The translations under genes and the position numbers were made by a program. From positions 1 to 6,553 of the forward strand of contig JAFGIA010000071.1 in assembly GCA_016929795.1 (NCBI GenBank): a stretch of DNA of 6,553 nucleotides, in the 5' to 3' direction. How positions within the stretch are numbered: position 1 is the first letter of the stretch; each line of letters opens with the position of its first letter. Below are positions 1 through 6,498 of this stretch, piece by piece. The notes beneath the pieces are model-generated. The model was not told the origin of the DNA. It was given only the letters and a program-made list of their open reading frames with translations, and searched no databases. This DNA comes from Anaerolineae bacterium (GTDB taxonomy: Bacteria > Chloroflexota > Anaerolineae > JAAYZQ01).

Positions 1-1
1 C

Positions 2-1387
2 AATCCCCCCAGCATCATCGGCTACAACAAGCTCATGGCCCAATGGTGGAGCCTGCAGGATGCACTGCCCGAGGTGCTCCGACTGGTACGGGATCTGTTC
101 GCGAGCACCCCGAACGACGTCGAGGCAGCAATAGAGCGGTGGAAGGAGCTCGACAAAGCACACAGATGGGGGATCTCTGCCACCACGACCGCGCAGCAGG
201 TGTACAATCCGAGCCAGGGAAAGGGTCAGAACCGACCGAAAGCCGACAGGCCCATGATGGACAACATCAAGAACGCCTTCTGGCTTGTCGAGTGGCTAAA
301 GGCAGTTGGCTTCTACCACGGTGCGATGACCAAGCAACTTGCAGGCGTGAAGGATCGCAAGACGTACGCAGTAGCACCCGCTGAGATCGATCTGGCCGAA
401 AGCGAGGCGATCCTGCACGCGTTCAAGGGGAGCATGGCACGCGCCGAGTCCGCGGTGCGGTCGGATGTGTTAGCGGCGCTGCGCTATACACGGGCACTGT
501 TGCGCTTCACAGAAGAACGTGAAGGTGCGCGGCTCAAGCTCCGGCTACAGCACTATCGCCAGCCGAAGCGGATCGTTGCCGGTTTCTACACAGCATTCTA
601 CAAAGACCTCGGCAACGCGATCGCGACGATGAACCTATCCTTCATCGGACTGCCGGGCTGGATCCAGATTAACGACAAGATGGATGTGGCCGCAGCACTC
701 GCCGTGCTCGAAGAGCACGAAGCGATCGTACGCCGGCTGGACGAGCGCCACAGCGATGCCTACGATCTGCTGCTCTCCTACCGCGACTTTTGCTCGGGTG
801 ACGACCTGAGCGCCTTTTTCGACTTTACGACGGCCTACAGCACCTACCTGATGGGCCAACGTGAGCGCAGGGGCGGATACGCGCCCCAGTTTACACCAGA
901 AAACCTCGGGAGGTTGATCGTGAACACGGAACCAAAGTTAACCAAAATCCTCGAGACCGAAGGATTCCAGAACATCGCGTACGCGATCCGGCAAAGCACC
1001 GTGGTCGCTCAGTACCGCAAGCAGCAGGGGGACCGCCGGTACGATGTGCGCTACGGGTTGGGCACCGAGCTTGCACGCAAGGCAAACTATCCTGCCGACT
1101 TTGTCACAGCGCTCTCTGACTTCTTGCACAAGTACAACGCGGAAAATGCGCAGGTGATGGAGAACCGCCGCGGGCCATACCGGCGCAGCCTGCGCACGGA
1201 TGACATTGACGACATCATTGCGCTGGTAGACGAATACGGTGCCCCCTTGATCTGCAACCTGCTCGTCGCCTACGGCTATGCGCGCTCACCGCGGGCAGAA
1301 GAAGCAACCGGCGATCAAGGCGTGGCGCCCGACGACGGCGGCGATTTCGAACTGACCGATGAGGACGAAACCGACGAAGGCGAGTAG
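2..1387 (+). CDS. Cas8-like large subunit of a type I CRISPR effector, 3' part (5' end outside window)
   Basis: The frame is open from base 2 to the TAG at 1385-1387, giving 461 residues. The first ATG (35) has no Shine-Dalgarno before it, and the 11 codons upstream read smoothly (NPPSIIGYNKL), so the real start lies left of the window. The protein is mostly helical and rich in charged residues. It has no transmembrane segment, no HD nuclease or GGDD polymerase motif and no CxxC zinc pairs. It ends in a strongly acidic tail (DDGGDFELTDEDETDEGE, 11 of 18 residues acidic). Its place directly before cas7 and cas5 is where type I loci encode the large subunit, which recognises the PAM and recruits Cas3; the role is inferred from position. 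I do not recognise the family: Csc3/Cas10d, Cas8a, Cas8b/Cst1 and Csx13/MYXAN are all possible parents, but none shows a diagnostic motif. The helical C-terminal half could contain a fused small-subunit-like bundle, since no separate small-subunit gene is present. Confidence 0.6.
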   Translation, partial: NPPSIIGYNKLMAQWWSLQDALPEVLRLVRDLFASTPNDVEAAIERWKELDKAHRWGISATTTAQQVYNPSQGKGQNRPKADRPMMDNIKNAFWLVEWLKAVGFYHGAMTKQLAGVKDRKTYAVAPAEIDLAESEAILHAFKGSMARAESAVRSDVLAALRYTRALLRFTEEREGARLKLRLQHYRQPKRIVAGFYTAFYKDLGNAIATMNLSFIGLPGWIQINDKMDVAAALAVLEEHEAIVRRLDERHSDAYDLLLSYRDFCSGDDLSAFFDFTTAYSTYLMGQRERRGGYAPQFTPENLGRLIVNTEPKLTKILETEGFQNIAYAIRQSTVVAQYRKQQGDRRYDVRYGLGTELARKANYPADFVTALSDFLHKYNAENAQVMENRRGPYRRSLRTDDIDDIIALVDEYGAPLICNLLVAYGYARSPRAEEATGDQGVAPDDGGDFELTDEDETDEGE

Positions 1388-1426
1388 CTCGCCAAGCAGA
1401 GTCATCACAAAAAGGAGGATAGGACA

Positions 1427-2422
1427 ATGACGGAGAAAACGAAACTCTATTCCCTGTCGATCTCGGCACGCGCGACGCTCGACATGCATAGCCTCAACAA
1501 CGAAGGCGGCGAGGGCAACCAGATCCAAACGCGCATGGTCAACATCGTGGGGGGCGATGGACGGCTGCACAATGTCAACGCCATCTCCGGCGACATGCTG
1601 AAACACATCCAAGCCGAGCACTTGTTCCGCCTGGCGAGCAACGGCACAGAGTTGCCACTGTGCGCCGGGTGCCGCGAGTTCAACGCCAACCGCATCAGCG
1701 CCGATGGGGAATACGGCGACGCCATTGCAGACCAAAGCGACGCAGAGGCGATCGATCTGATGCTGCGCACGTGTGCCATGGACGACATGGCCGGCAACCT
1801 GATCACTGCCGGCAATCGCTCGATCCCACGCAAGAGCGTGGTCGAGTTCAGTTGGGTGGTGGGTGTCCCCGAGCTGACGACCACAGACAGCTACTTTCAC
1901 GTCAAGTACGCGAGCGAGCGCAGCAAGAGCCAGCGCAGCGCCGACAGTGCCGAAGAGGCGCGCGGCGCGAATCTGGGCCAGGCGATCTTTCACCGGCCTG
2001 CATCGAGTGGCGTGTACGCCATCGTCGCCAACCTGGAATTGGCACGCATCGGGTTCAACGACATCACCCAGACCTATGCAATCGAAGACTTGGAACGCGA
2101 GGCGCGCCACCGCGCGCTGCTCGAGAGCTTGCTCTACACCTTCCTGGAACCACGCGGGGCAATGCGTGCGACGCAAAATCCGCACATCGTCAGATTCGAC
2201 GGTGTCGTGGCGGTGAGCAAAGAGGTAATTCCCGCTCCGACAGCCAGCCCCCTTGGTGGGGACTTTGGTGGGGAGTTGGAGCGAGTGCGGGCCGCACTGG
2301 ACAGCCTGCGCCCTGGCGCAGTGGCGCTCTATCCCTTCGCATCGCTAGGAGAGTTCACCGAGGTGATGGCAGGGCTGATCCAGGGAACAGCACCGGTTCG
2401 GCTTCACTACGCCGGCGCCTGA
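1427..2422 (+). CDS. cas7: Cas7, backbone subunit of the type I effector (DevR/Csa2/Cst2 family)
   Basis: This 331-residue RAMP protein would coat the crRNA spacer as a multi-copy filament. The N-terminus has the family pattern: a first RAMP strand (YSLSISARATLD, residues 8-19), then HSLNNEGGEGNQ (21-32) and the hallmark VNAISGDMLKHIQAEH (50-65). LPLCAGCREFNANRI follows at 76-90; its C79/C82 pair could bind metal. A second conserved block, GVYAIVANLELARIGFND (195-212), is the central RAMP sheet region typical of Cas7/DevR. Length fits the family (about 300-350). The start is set by a strong AAAGGAGGA at 1411-1419, 7-8 bases before ATG 1427; the gap to the upstream stop is 39 nt. DevR-type proteins were once called autoregulators, after the Myxococcus dev operon, but nothing here shows autoregulation. 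The sequence resembles the I-A/I-B Cas7 branch and not the type I-D Csc2 branch. Family assignment is firm; subtype is not. Confidence 0.92.
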   Translation: MTEKTKLYSLSISARATLDMHSLNNEGGEGNQIQTRMVNIVGGDGRLHNVNAISGDMLKHIQAEHLFRLASNGTELPLCAGCREFNANRISADGEYGDAIADQSDAEAIDLMLRTCAMDDMAGNLITAGNRSIPRKSVVEFSWVVGVPELTTTDSYFHVKYASERSKSQRSADSAEEARGANLGQAIFHRPASSGVYAIVANLELARIGFNDITQTYAIEDLEREARHRALLESLLYTFLEPRGAMRATQNPHIVRFDGVVAVSKEVIPAPTASPLGGDFGGELERVRAALDSLRPGAVALYPFASLGEFTEVMAGLIQGTAPVRLHYAGA

Positions 2423-2440
2423 TGCGGCGAGGAGGCGACG

Positions 2441-3154
2441 ATGTGGCTAACAGCCAAGTATCAACCAGTGGGACTTTTTTCGCTCAAGAGTGCCACAGCA
2501 ACAGCCTCAGGGGCGAAAAGCCTGCTCATCCCAACACCGTTCGCTATCAAGATGGCCTTACTCGACGCTGCTTGCCGTGTCTGGGGCGTGGAGCAGGCAG
2601 AGGTACGGTGGCCCGACCTTCGCGATCTGCAGGTGGCCGCGCGTCTGCCCGAGCAGGTAGTAGTCACGAACATGTTCACCAAGATCCTGAAGCCAAGGCG
2701 GCGCCTGGCAGGGCCGGGGACGCAGGACTCGGGGCCGATGGGGAAAACCATCGCTTTTCGAGAGTATGTCTCGGCCAACAGCTACCTCGGGCTTGCGCTC
2801 GGGTCCCGGCCCGAAGCTGATCTGTCAAACCTTGTCGAGCTTTTACTGCAACTCAACTATATCGGCAAGCGAGGGGGCTTTGTGCAACTCTTGCAACCGC
2901 CCAGGCTAGTAGAGGAGCTGTCCGGCGGCTATGTCCTCTTGAATCCGCAGGGGGGGCAAGACAATTTTGACAGTCGTGGGATCGTGCAAATCCTCGACGA
3001 TTGCGGGCCGGCGATGAGTTTCACACAGGCAAACATCTACAGTGGCAAGGGCATAAGGCTGGGCCAGGAGCGGGTACTGAACCATGTAGTGCTGCCGTAT
3101 CAACTGGTACGGTCGAGCAAAAGCTATACGCTTTACAAGCGAGTCACTGACTGA
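2441..3154 (+). CDS. cas5: Cas5, crRNA 5'-handle-binding RAMP subunit
   Basis: This 237-residue protein has the size of Cas5, which caps the 5' handle of the crRNA and contacts the large subunit. It opens with a short strand (MWLTAKYQPVGLFSLK) and then LLIPTPFAIKMALLDAAC (28-45), which corresponds to the Cas5 pattern of a Pro-rich turn followed by the first helix. REYVSANSYLGLAL (107-120) and the glycine-rich NYIGKRGGFVQL (139-150) fit the family's central and second RAMP elements. ATG 2441 follows GAGGAGG at 2429-2435 with a 5-base spacer; only 18 bases separate it from the cas7 stop, so the two are co-transcribed and probably translated together. Identification rests on size, these patterns and position between cas7 and cas6. 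It does not look like Csc1 (I-D) or DevS (MYXAN) as I know them. A GC-rich hairpin lies just after its stop. Confidence 0.75.
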   Translation: MWLTAKYQPVGLFSLKSATATASGAKSLLIPTPFAIKMALLDAACRVWGVEQAEVRWPDLRDLQVAARLPEQVVVTNMFTKILKPRRRLAGPGTQDSGPMGKTIAFREYVSANSYLGLALGSRPEADLSNLVELLLQLNYIGKRGGFVQLLQPPRLVEELSGGYVLLNPQGGQDNFDSRGIVQILDDCGPAMSFTQANIYSGKGIRLGQERVLNHVVLPYQLVRSSKSYTLYKRVTD

Positions 3155-3159
3155 CACAA

Positions 3160-3192
3160 TGGGGCCGGGCTGTGTTCAGCGGCCCGGCCCCA
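3160..3192 (+). terminator. 11-bp GC-rich stem-loop without U-tract after cas5 (terminator, attenuator or mRNA-stability element)
   Basis: The arm TGGGGCCGGGC (3160-3170) is exactly reverse-complementary to GCCCGGCCCCA (3182-3192), with an 11-nt loop that could close further by G-U and G-C pairs. The stem begins 5 bases after the cas5 stop codon. No T-run follows (the next bases are CACATCCCATACC), so it is not a standard intrinsic terminator. It may act as a weak terminator, a processing site or a block to 3' exonucleases, and so lower cas6 and adaptation-gene mRNA relative to cas7/cas5. The structure is directly visible; the function is inferred. Confidence 0.55.
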
Positions 3193-3278
3193 CACATCCC
3201 ATACCTATCAACGCAATCGGGCAGCTACCCGGTGCCAGATCGGCGGAGCCTGCCGGCACGCCGACCCTCACACGATCC

Positions 3279-3286
3279 GAGGAGGA
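3279..3286 (+). promoter_or_regulatory. Shine-Dalgarno site that fixes the cas6 start
   Basis: GAGGAGGA lies 5 bases before ATG 3292 and is an excellent anti-Shine-Dalgarno match. The longer frame from GTG 3172 has no such site. This decides the start of cas6 at 3292. Confidence 0.8.
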
Positions 3287-3291
3287 TACCG

Positions 3292-4317
3292 ATGAACGAG
3301 CAGCATCCATTTACCGTCCATCACCTGCGCTTCGAGGTGCAGGCGCTGACGCCACTGGTCCTGCCGGCCCATGCGGGCCCATCGATCCGCGGCGCGCTCT
3401 TTGCCGCGCTGCAGCGCCACTTTTGCCCGATACCAGCCACGGAGAGACCGGGTGCGGAGCACAAGGCTATCTGCCCGGTGTGCTGGTTGATGGCCACCGA
3501 AAAGCCCGACGCGCGCACCGGGCAGAGTGTGCCGCGCCCTTACACGGTCGAGCCGCCCCTCTCCGAGGGGAAGGAGCCGGATGGGCAGGGCTGGCACCTG
3601 GACGAAGGAGATCGATTCTCGTTCGGAGTCACGCTGTTTGCCCAGGCGCTCAATCTCTTTCCCTACCTGGTGGTGGCGATGCCGATCATGGGCCAGGCGG
3701 GGATGGGCGCGCAGTTGCGGGAATTGGGCAACCGGCGCGGGCAGTTCGCGCTGCGCCGGATCGACGCCATTAACCCGCTCAGGGGCCAGGTGGCGACGAT
3801 CCTGGGGGAAGGGCAGACGCAGGTGCAGATGCCCGACGTGCCGGTGACGGCACGCGATGTCGCGACCGCCGCCGACTATGTGCTGAATGAATGTGGAAAG
3901 GATGGCAGGGTCGAGATCCGCTACTGGACGCCAACACGGATCATCGAAGCGGGCCGGCTGGTGCACAGGCCATGGCCGGGACCGGTGGTGCGCCGGCTGC
4001 TGGAGCGTCTCGACGCACTGCGCGGCGAGTACGCGGGCGAGCCGCCCGTGGAGGAACGGGAAAAAGTCCAGGCACTGGCCGACGGCGTGCGCCTGGTGCA
4101 CGACGCGACACGGTGGATCGACCTGAGCAGCGGGTCGAGACGCCTGGGGCGGTCGACGCCGATCGGCGGATTCGTGGGCCGGGCGCAGTACGAAGCCACC
4201 GCTGAGGCGTGGAAGGCGCTGCTGCCCTATCTGATTTGGGGGCAAGAGGTGCACGTGGGCAAGAATGCCACCAAGGGCGACGGCTGGATCGAGATCACCG
4301 CCGCAAGCCAGCTATGA
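3292..4317 (+). CDS. cas6: Cas6, pre-crRNA processing endoribonuclease
   Basis: This 341-residue RAMP protein belongs to the Cas6 group that shares a conserved glycine-rich C-terminal domain, common in type I and type III loci. It would cut the array transcript within each repeat, leaving an 8-nt 5' handle. Residues 12-36 (FEVQALTPLVLP then GPSIRGALF) form the first RAMP strand and the conserved GxxIRGAL turn. The C-terminus shows the diagnostic pair GGFVGRAQYEA (292-302) and WGQEVHVGKNATKGDGWIEI (316-335), the Gly-rich loop plus last strand of the second ferredoxin-like fold. Cys45, Cys61 and Cys64 (HFCP ... CPVCWL) form a possible metal-binding group seen in related Cas6 proteins. The catalytic residue cannot be fixed by eye; His270 and His321 are candidates. 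It follows cas5 after 137 nt and precedes cas1 by 24 nt, so it is probably co-expressed with the adaptation genes. Confidence 0.9.
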   Translation: MNEQHPFTVHHLRFEVQALTPLVLPAHAGPSIRGALFAALQRHFCPIPATERPGAEHKAICPVCWLMATEKPDARTGQSVPRPYTVEPPLSEGKEPDGQGWHLDEGDRFSFGVTLFAQALNLFPYLVVAMPIMGQAGMGAQLRELGNRRGQFALRRIDAINPLRGQVATILGEGQTQVQMPDVPVTARDVATAADYVLNECGKDGRVEIRYWTPTRIIEAGRLVHRPWPGPVVRRLLERLDALRGEYAGEPPVEEREKVQALADGVRLVHDATRWIDLSSGSRRLGRSTPIGGFVGRAQYEATAEAWKALLPYLIWGQEVHVGKNATKGDGWIEITAASQL

Positions 4318-4341
4318 GTCGTATGGAAAAAGGAGGACGCA

Positions 4342-5412
4342 ATGGCAATCATCAGGCACCTGGTCGTGGACGAGTTTGGCGTGCACGTGGGCAAGCACAG
4401 CGAACGACTACAGGTGATGCGCATCGGCGATGGTACGGCATCAGAGCGGATGGTAACACAGGCCCCGCTGTTGCACCTGGAAACCGTGGTGGTAAGCGGG
4501 CGCGGGGTGAGTGTGTCGGCCGATGCGATCGAGGCATGCACCGAGCGCGGGATTCCCATCTTTTTCCTCGACAGCCTGGGGCGCCCATATGCATCGCTCT
4601 ACAGCGCCGGGCTGACAGGCACGGTGCTGACACGCCGTGCTCAACTCGCAGCGCTGGCCGCCGACCTGGACGTGGAAGCGTGTGGGCAACGCGGAGTCGT
4701 CGCCGCGCTCGCTTTCGCCGAGGGCAAGATCCGCAACCAGGCAACGCTGCTGCGCTACATCGCCAAGTACCGGAAGGAGGCAGATCCGGCATGCTACGAG
4801 GTGCTCGACACGTGCGCAAAAGAGGTCATGGCACATGTCGAGGAGCTAGCCGGGCTGGCAGGCGCGCCACGCGTGGCGGACATACGCTTCGAGCTGCTGG
4901 GGATCGAGGGGCGTGCGGCACAGCGCTACTGGCACGGAGTGGGGCAAGTGCTGCCAGAAGCGTGCGCGTGGCCGGGGCGGCGAGGCCGGGGCGCTCGCGA
5001 CGAGATCAACAGTGCGTTGAATTATGGGTATGGCATCCTCTACAGCCAGGTCGAGCGCGCGATCGTGCTGGCCGGGCTCGATCCATACGGTGGACTGATC
5101 CACGTCGACCGCCCGGGCAAGCCAAGCCTGGTACTCGACCTGATCGAGGAGTTTCGACAGGCGATTGTCGACAGGACAGTGGTCGCCCTGGCCAACCAGG
5201 GGACCAAGATCGAGCTGGACGAACGTGGCCGGTTGGTGCAAGAGACGCGGCAGCGCCTGGCAGAGAAGGTGCTGGCGAGGCTGGAGGCACCGGCCCGGTA
5301 CGAGAATCGGCGCATGCCACTTCGCGGCATCATCCAGAGCCAGGCGCGACACCTGGCGACCTTTTTGCGTGGGGATCGGAAGGAATATACGCCCTTCGTG
5401 GCAGGGTGGTAG
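4342..5412 (+). CDS. cas1: Cas1, CRISPR integrase
   Basis: This 356-residue protein is the metal-dependent integrase that, with Cas2, joins new spacers to the leader end of the array. The N-terminal beta domain (1-~90) includes VSADAIEACTERGIPIFFLD. The helical catalytic domain carries the three metal ligands: Glu189 in LLGIEGRAAQRYW, His254 in GGLIHVDRPGKPSL, and Asp266 in SLVLDLIEEFR. DEINSALNYGYGILYSQVE (about 221-239) is another family signature, as is the end GIIQSQARHLATFLRG. All key residues are intact, so the enzyme should be active. ATG 4342 follows AAAAAGGAGG ending at 4336, with a 5-base spacer. The cas2 start is only 4 bases beyond its stop, indicating translational coupling. It is not fused to Cas4 or a reverse transcriptase. 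The exact Cas1 clade, which usually tracks subtype, cannot be read without a tree. Confidence 0.97.
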   Translation: MAIIRHLVVDEFGVHVGKHSERLQVMRIGDGTASERMVTQAPLLHLETVVVSGRGVSVSADAIEACTERGIPIFFLDSLGRPYASLYSAGLTGTVLTRRAQLAALAADLDVEACGQRGVVAALAFAEGKIRNQATLLRYIAKYRKEADPACYEVLDTCAKEVMAHVEELAGLAGAPRVADIRFELLGIEGRAAQRYWHGVGQVLPEACAWPGRRGRGARDEINSALNYGYGILYSQVERAIVLAGLDPYGGLIHVDRPGKPSLVLDLIEEFRQAIVDRTVVALANQGTKIELDERGRLVQETRQRLAEKVLARLEAPARYENRRMPLRGIIQSQARHLATFLRGDRKEYTPFVAGW

Positions 5413-5416
5413 GGCG

Positions 5417-5665
5417 GTGCGCTGCCTGGTGGTATATGACATTCCAGATGACAGCAAGCGGACCAAGGTGGCTGACGTGTGCCTCGATTATGGGCTGGAC
5501 CGGATCCAATACAGCGCGTTCCTGGGCACACTGGCGCCGACCCACCAGGAAGAGCTGATGCTCAAGCTCGCCAAAGTGTTGGGGAAAAAAGCGGGAAACA
5601 TCCAGCTCTTTCCGTTGTGTAGCAAAGACTGGCAGGAGCGCAAGGTGATCGAGAATGAAAAATGA
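5417..5665 (+). CDS. cas2: Cas2, adaptation-complex subunit (GTG start)
   Basis: Cas2 dimers bridge two Cas1 dimers in the integration complex. The predicted protein is 82 residues, slightly short but within range (about 80-100). It begins MRCLVVYDIPDDSKRTKVAD, the standard first strand with the conserved Asp8, and continues with YGLDRIQYSAFLG, the second-strand pattern (usually Q-x-S-V-F), ending near QLFPLCSKDW. The frame is open upstream into cas1, but family alignment demands the GTG at 5417. A weak GGGTGG at 5404-5409 and the cas1 stop 4 bases away imply translation by re-initiation after cas1. Its 3' end overlaps the cas4 start by 11 nt. Confidence 0.93.
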   Translation: MRCLVVYDIPDDSKRTKVADVCLDYGLDRIQYSAFLGTLAPTHQEELMLKLAKVLGKKAGNIQLFPLCSKDWQERKVIENEK

Positions 5666-6293
5666 GTGGGCAGGCGCGGACGTGGAAAGGTGGGATAGCG
5701 CCTGGGACGAGGTGCCGTGGCGTGTCACAGATCTGAAGCAGTACTTTTACTGCGCCAGGGTGCTCTACTACCACGCGTGCCTGCCGCGGGTGCGGCCGAC
5801 GACGTACAAGATGGAAGCAAGCGCCAGCGCGCACGTGGAGGCACAGGCGCGAGAGGAACGCCGCAGCCTGCGCACTTTTGGGCTGACGCGCGGCGAGCGC
5901 CACTTTGGCGTGCCCCTTGTGTCGGAGCGGCTTGGGCTGCGTGGAGAGGTCGATCTGGTGATCGAGACGGATGAAACAGGCGATAAGGAAGCGATCCCGG
6001 TTGACTACAAGCTGTCGACGCGGGCCGGTACCCATTTTCAGCTCCAGTTGGTGGCGTACGGAGTGATGTTGGAAGAATCGTGGGGTGTGCCTGTGCGACG
6101 CGGCTTTCTCTACTCGATCCCGCAGCGCAAAGCAGAAGAAGTACGCATCACACAGGCACGGCGCACAGCACTGGACGAAGCATTACACATGATGCATGGC
6201 ATCCTGTTGCGCGAAGAAATGCCACCGCCGACAACACACCGCGCGCGGTGTGTGGCGTGCGAGTTCCGCCGGTTCTGCAACGACGTAACGTAG
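5655..6293 (+). CDS. cas4: Cas4, RecB-type nuclease with Fe-S cluster
   Basis: This 212-residue protein would trim prespacers and help pick PAM-proximal, correctly oriented spacers together with Cas1-Cas2. Four cysteines sit in the usual Fe-S arrangement: Cys33 in YFYCARVLYY, and Cys199, Cys202 and Cys208 in RCVACEFRRFC. The RecB-like nuclease core is complete: His60 (ASAHVEAQ), Asp100 (GEVDLVIE), Asp117-x-Lys119 (IPVDYKLS), then the Q-x-x-x-Y helix (QLQLVAYG, Gln131 and Tyr135). The start ATG 5655 has AAGGTG at 5642-5647 with a 7-base spacer and overlaps the cas2 end, so expression is coupled. Placement after cas2 rather than before cas1 differs from the cas4-cas1-cas2 order common in I-A to I-D loci. 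The start could also be a little further in, since the first 20 residues are not conserved, but no better ribosome site is visible. Confidence 0.93.
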   Translation: MKNEWAGADVERWDSAWDEVPWRVTDLKQYFYCARVLYYHACLPRVRPTTYKMEASASAHVEAQAREERRSLRTFGLTRGERHFGVPLVSERLGLRGEVDLVIETDETGDKEAIPVDYKLSTRAGTHFQLQLVAYGVMLEESWGVPVRRGFLYSIPQRKAEEVRITQARRTALDEALHMMHGILLREEMPPPTTHRARCVACEFRRFCNDVT

Positions 6294-6342
6294 GGTGAGT
6301 ACAGAATGCCGGCAGCGAGCGACGACTCTGGGATGGGGATAG

Positions 6343-6371
6343 TTGCCAGGGCATGGAAAGTGTGGTACGAT
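6343..6371 (+). promoter_or_regulatory. Candidate sigma70-type promoter in the leader
   Basis: TTGCCA at 6343-6348 (5 of 6 to TTGACA) is followed after exactly 17 bases by TACGAT at 6366-6371 (4 of 6 to TATAAT). Transcription would start near 6378 and run into the probable array about 140 nt downstream. The spacing is ideal, but single promoter matches by eye are often false. TTGACA at 6445-6450 is a second possible -35, although I see no good -10 at 17 bases. Confidence 0.4.
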
Positions 6372-6383
6372 CCAGTGCAGAGG

Positions 6384-6404
6384 GCACGCTCGCAAATGCA
6401 CGCT
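6384..6404 (+). repeat. Short direct repeat GCACGCT in the leader
   Basis: GCACGCT occurs at 6384-6390 and again at 6398-6404, 14 bases apart start to start. It could be a paired binding site or coincidence. Confidence 0.3.
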
Positions 6405-6453
6405 TGTGAGGTGCAAAGTGACGTTTGCGAAAAACAAGTTGTGGTTGACACGC

Positions 6454-6498
6454 AAACATGCGCTCGAATCGCAGAGATCGCGCGAGACACGCATGTTT
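6454..6498. repeat. 9-bp perfect inverted repeat near the leader end
   Basis: AAACATGCG (6454-6462) and CGCATGTTT (6490-6498) are perfect reverse complements separated by 27 nt. A second pair, GCGAAAA (6427-6433) and TTTTCGC (6496-6502), shares the right arm region, so the left arms could compete. The right arm ends 18 bases before the probable first repeat, where leader-binding factors or Cas1-Cas2 contacts are expected. Pairing is seen directly; the role is inferred. Confidence 0.5.

Larger units (their letters stand above)
3155..3291 (+). other. cas5-cas6 intergenic region with GC-rich hairpin
   Basis: This is the largest gap between genes in the window. It contains the perfect inverted repeat described separately, then about 100 nt in which I see no convincing gene, and finally the cas6 ribosome binding site. 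The cas6 frame is open upstream to a GTG at 3172, but that start would lie inside the hairpin, has no Shine-Dalgarno, and would add 40 Pro/Arg/Ser-rich residues before the RAMP fold, so I treat it as non-coding. I see no clear -35/-10 pair here, although a promoter for cas6-cas1-cas2-cas4 cannot be excluded. Confidence 0.7.

Noticed and set aside
1286..2185. 299-codon minus-strand frame opposite cas7
   Set aside because: It lies antisense to cas7, shows no recognisable domain and has no credible start context; long antisense frames are common in GC-rich coding DNA.
1660..2820. 386-codon + strand frame across cas7 and cas5
   Set aside because: It is Arg/Gly-rich, spans two well-supported genes and the gap between them, and has no ribosome site at its start.
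1427..3154. Type I-D assignment (Csc2 plus Csc1)
   Set aside because: The Cas7 carries the DevR/Csa2-type SLNNEG and NAISGD blocks, which Csc2 lacks, and the Cas5 does not match Csc1 as I know it, even though the repeat end ACTGAAAC is seen in some I-D arrays.
3172..3291. N-terminal extension of cas6 from GTG 3172
   Set aside because: The start lies inside the hairpin without a Shine-Dalgarno, and ATG 3292 has GAGGAGGA at ideal distance and begins right at the RAMP fold.
3268..4254. 328-codon minus-strand frame opposite cas6
   Set aside because: It mirrors cas6 coding sequence and gives a His/Arg/Pro-rich translation without family resemblance.
4209..5558. 449-codon open frame on the + strand overlapping cas6 and cas1
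   Set aside because: The translation is Arg/Gly/Ala/Pro-rich low-complexity sequence with no family features, while cas1 in the other frame has all catalytic residues. It is a by-product of high GC.
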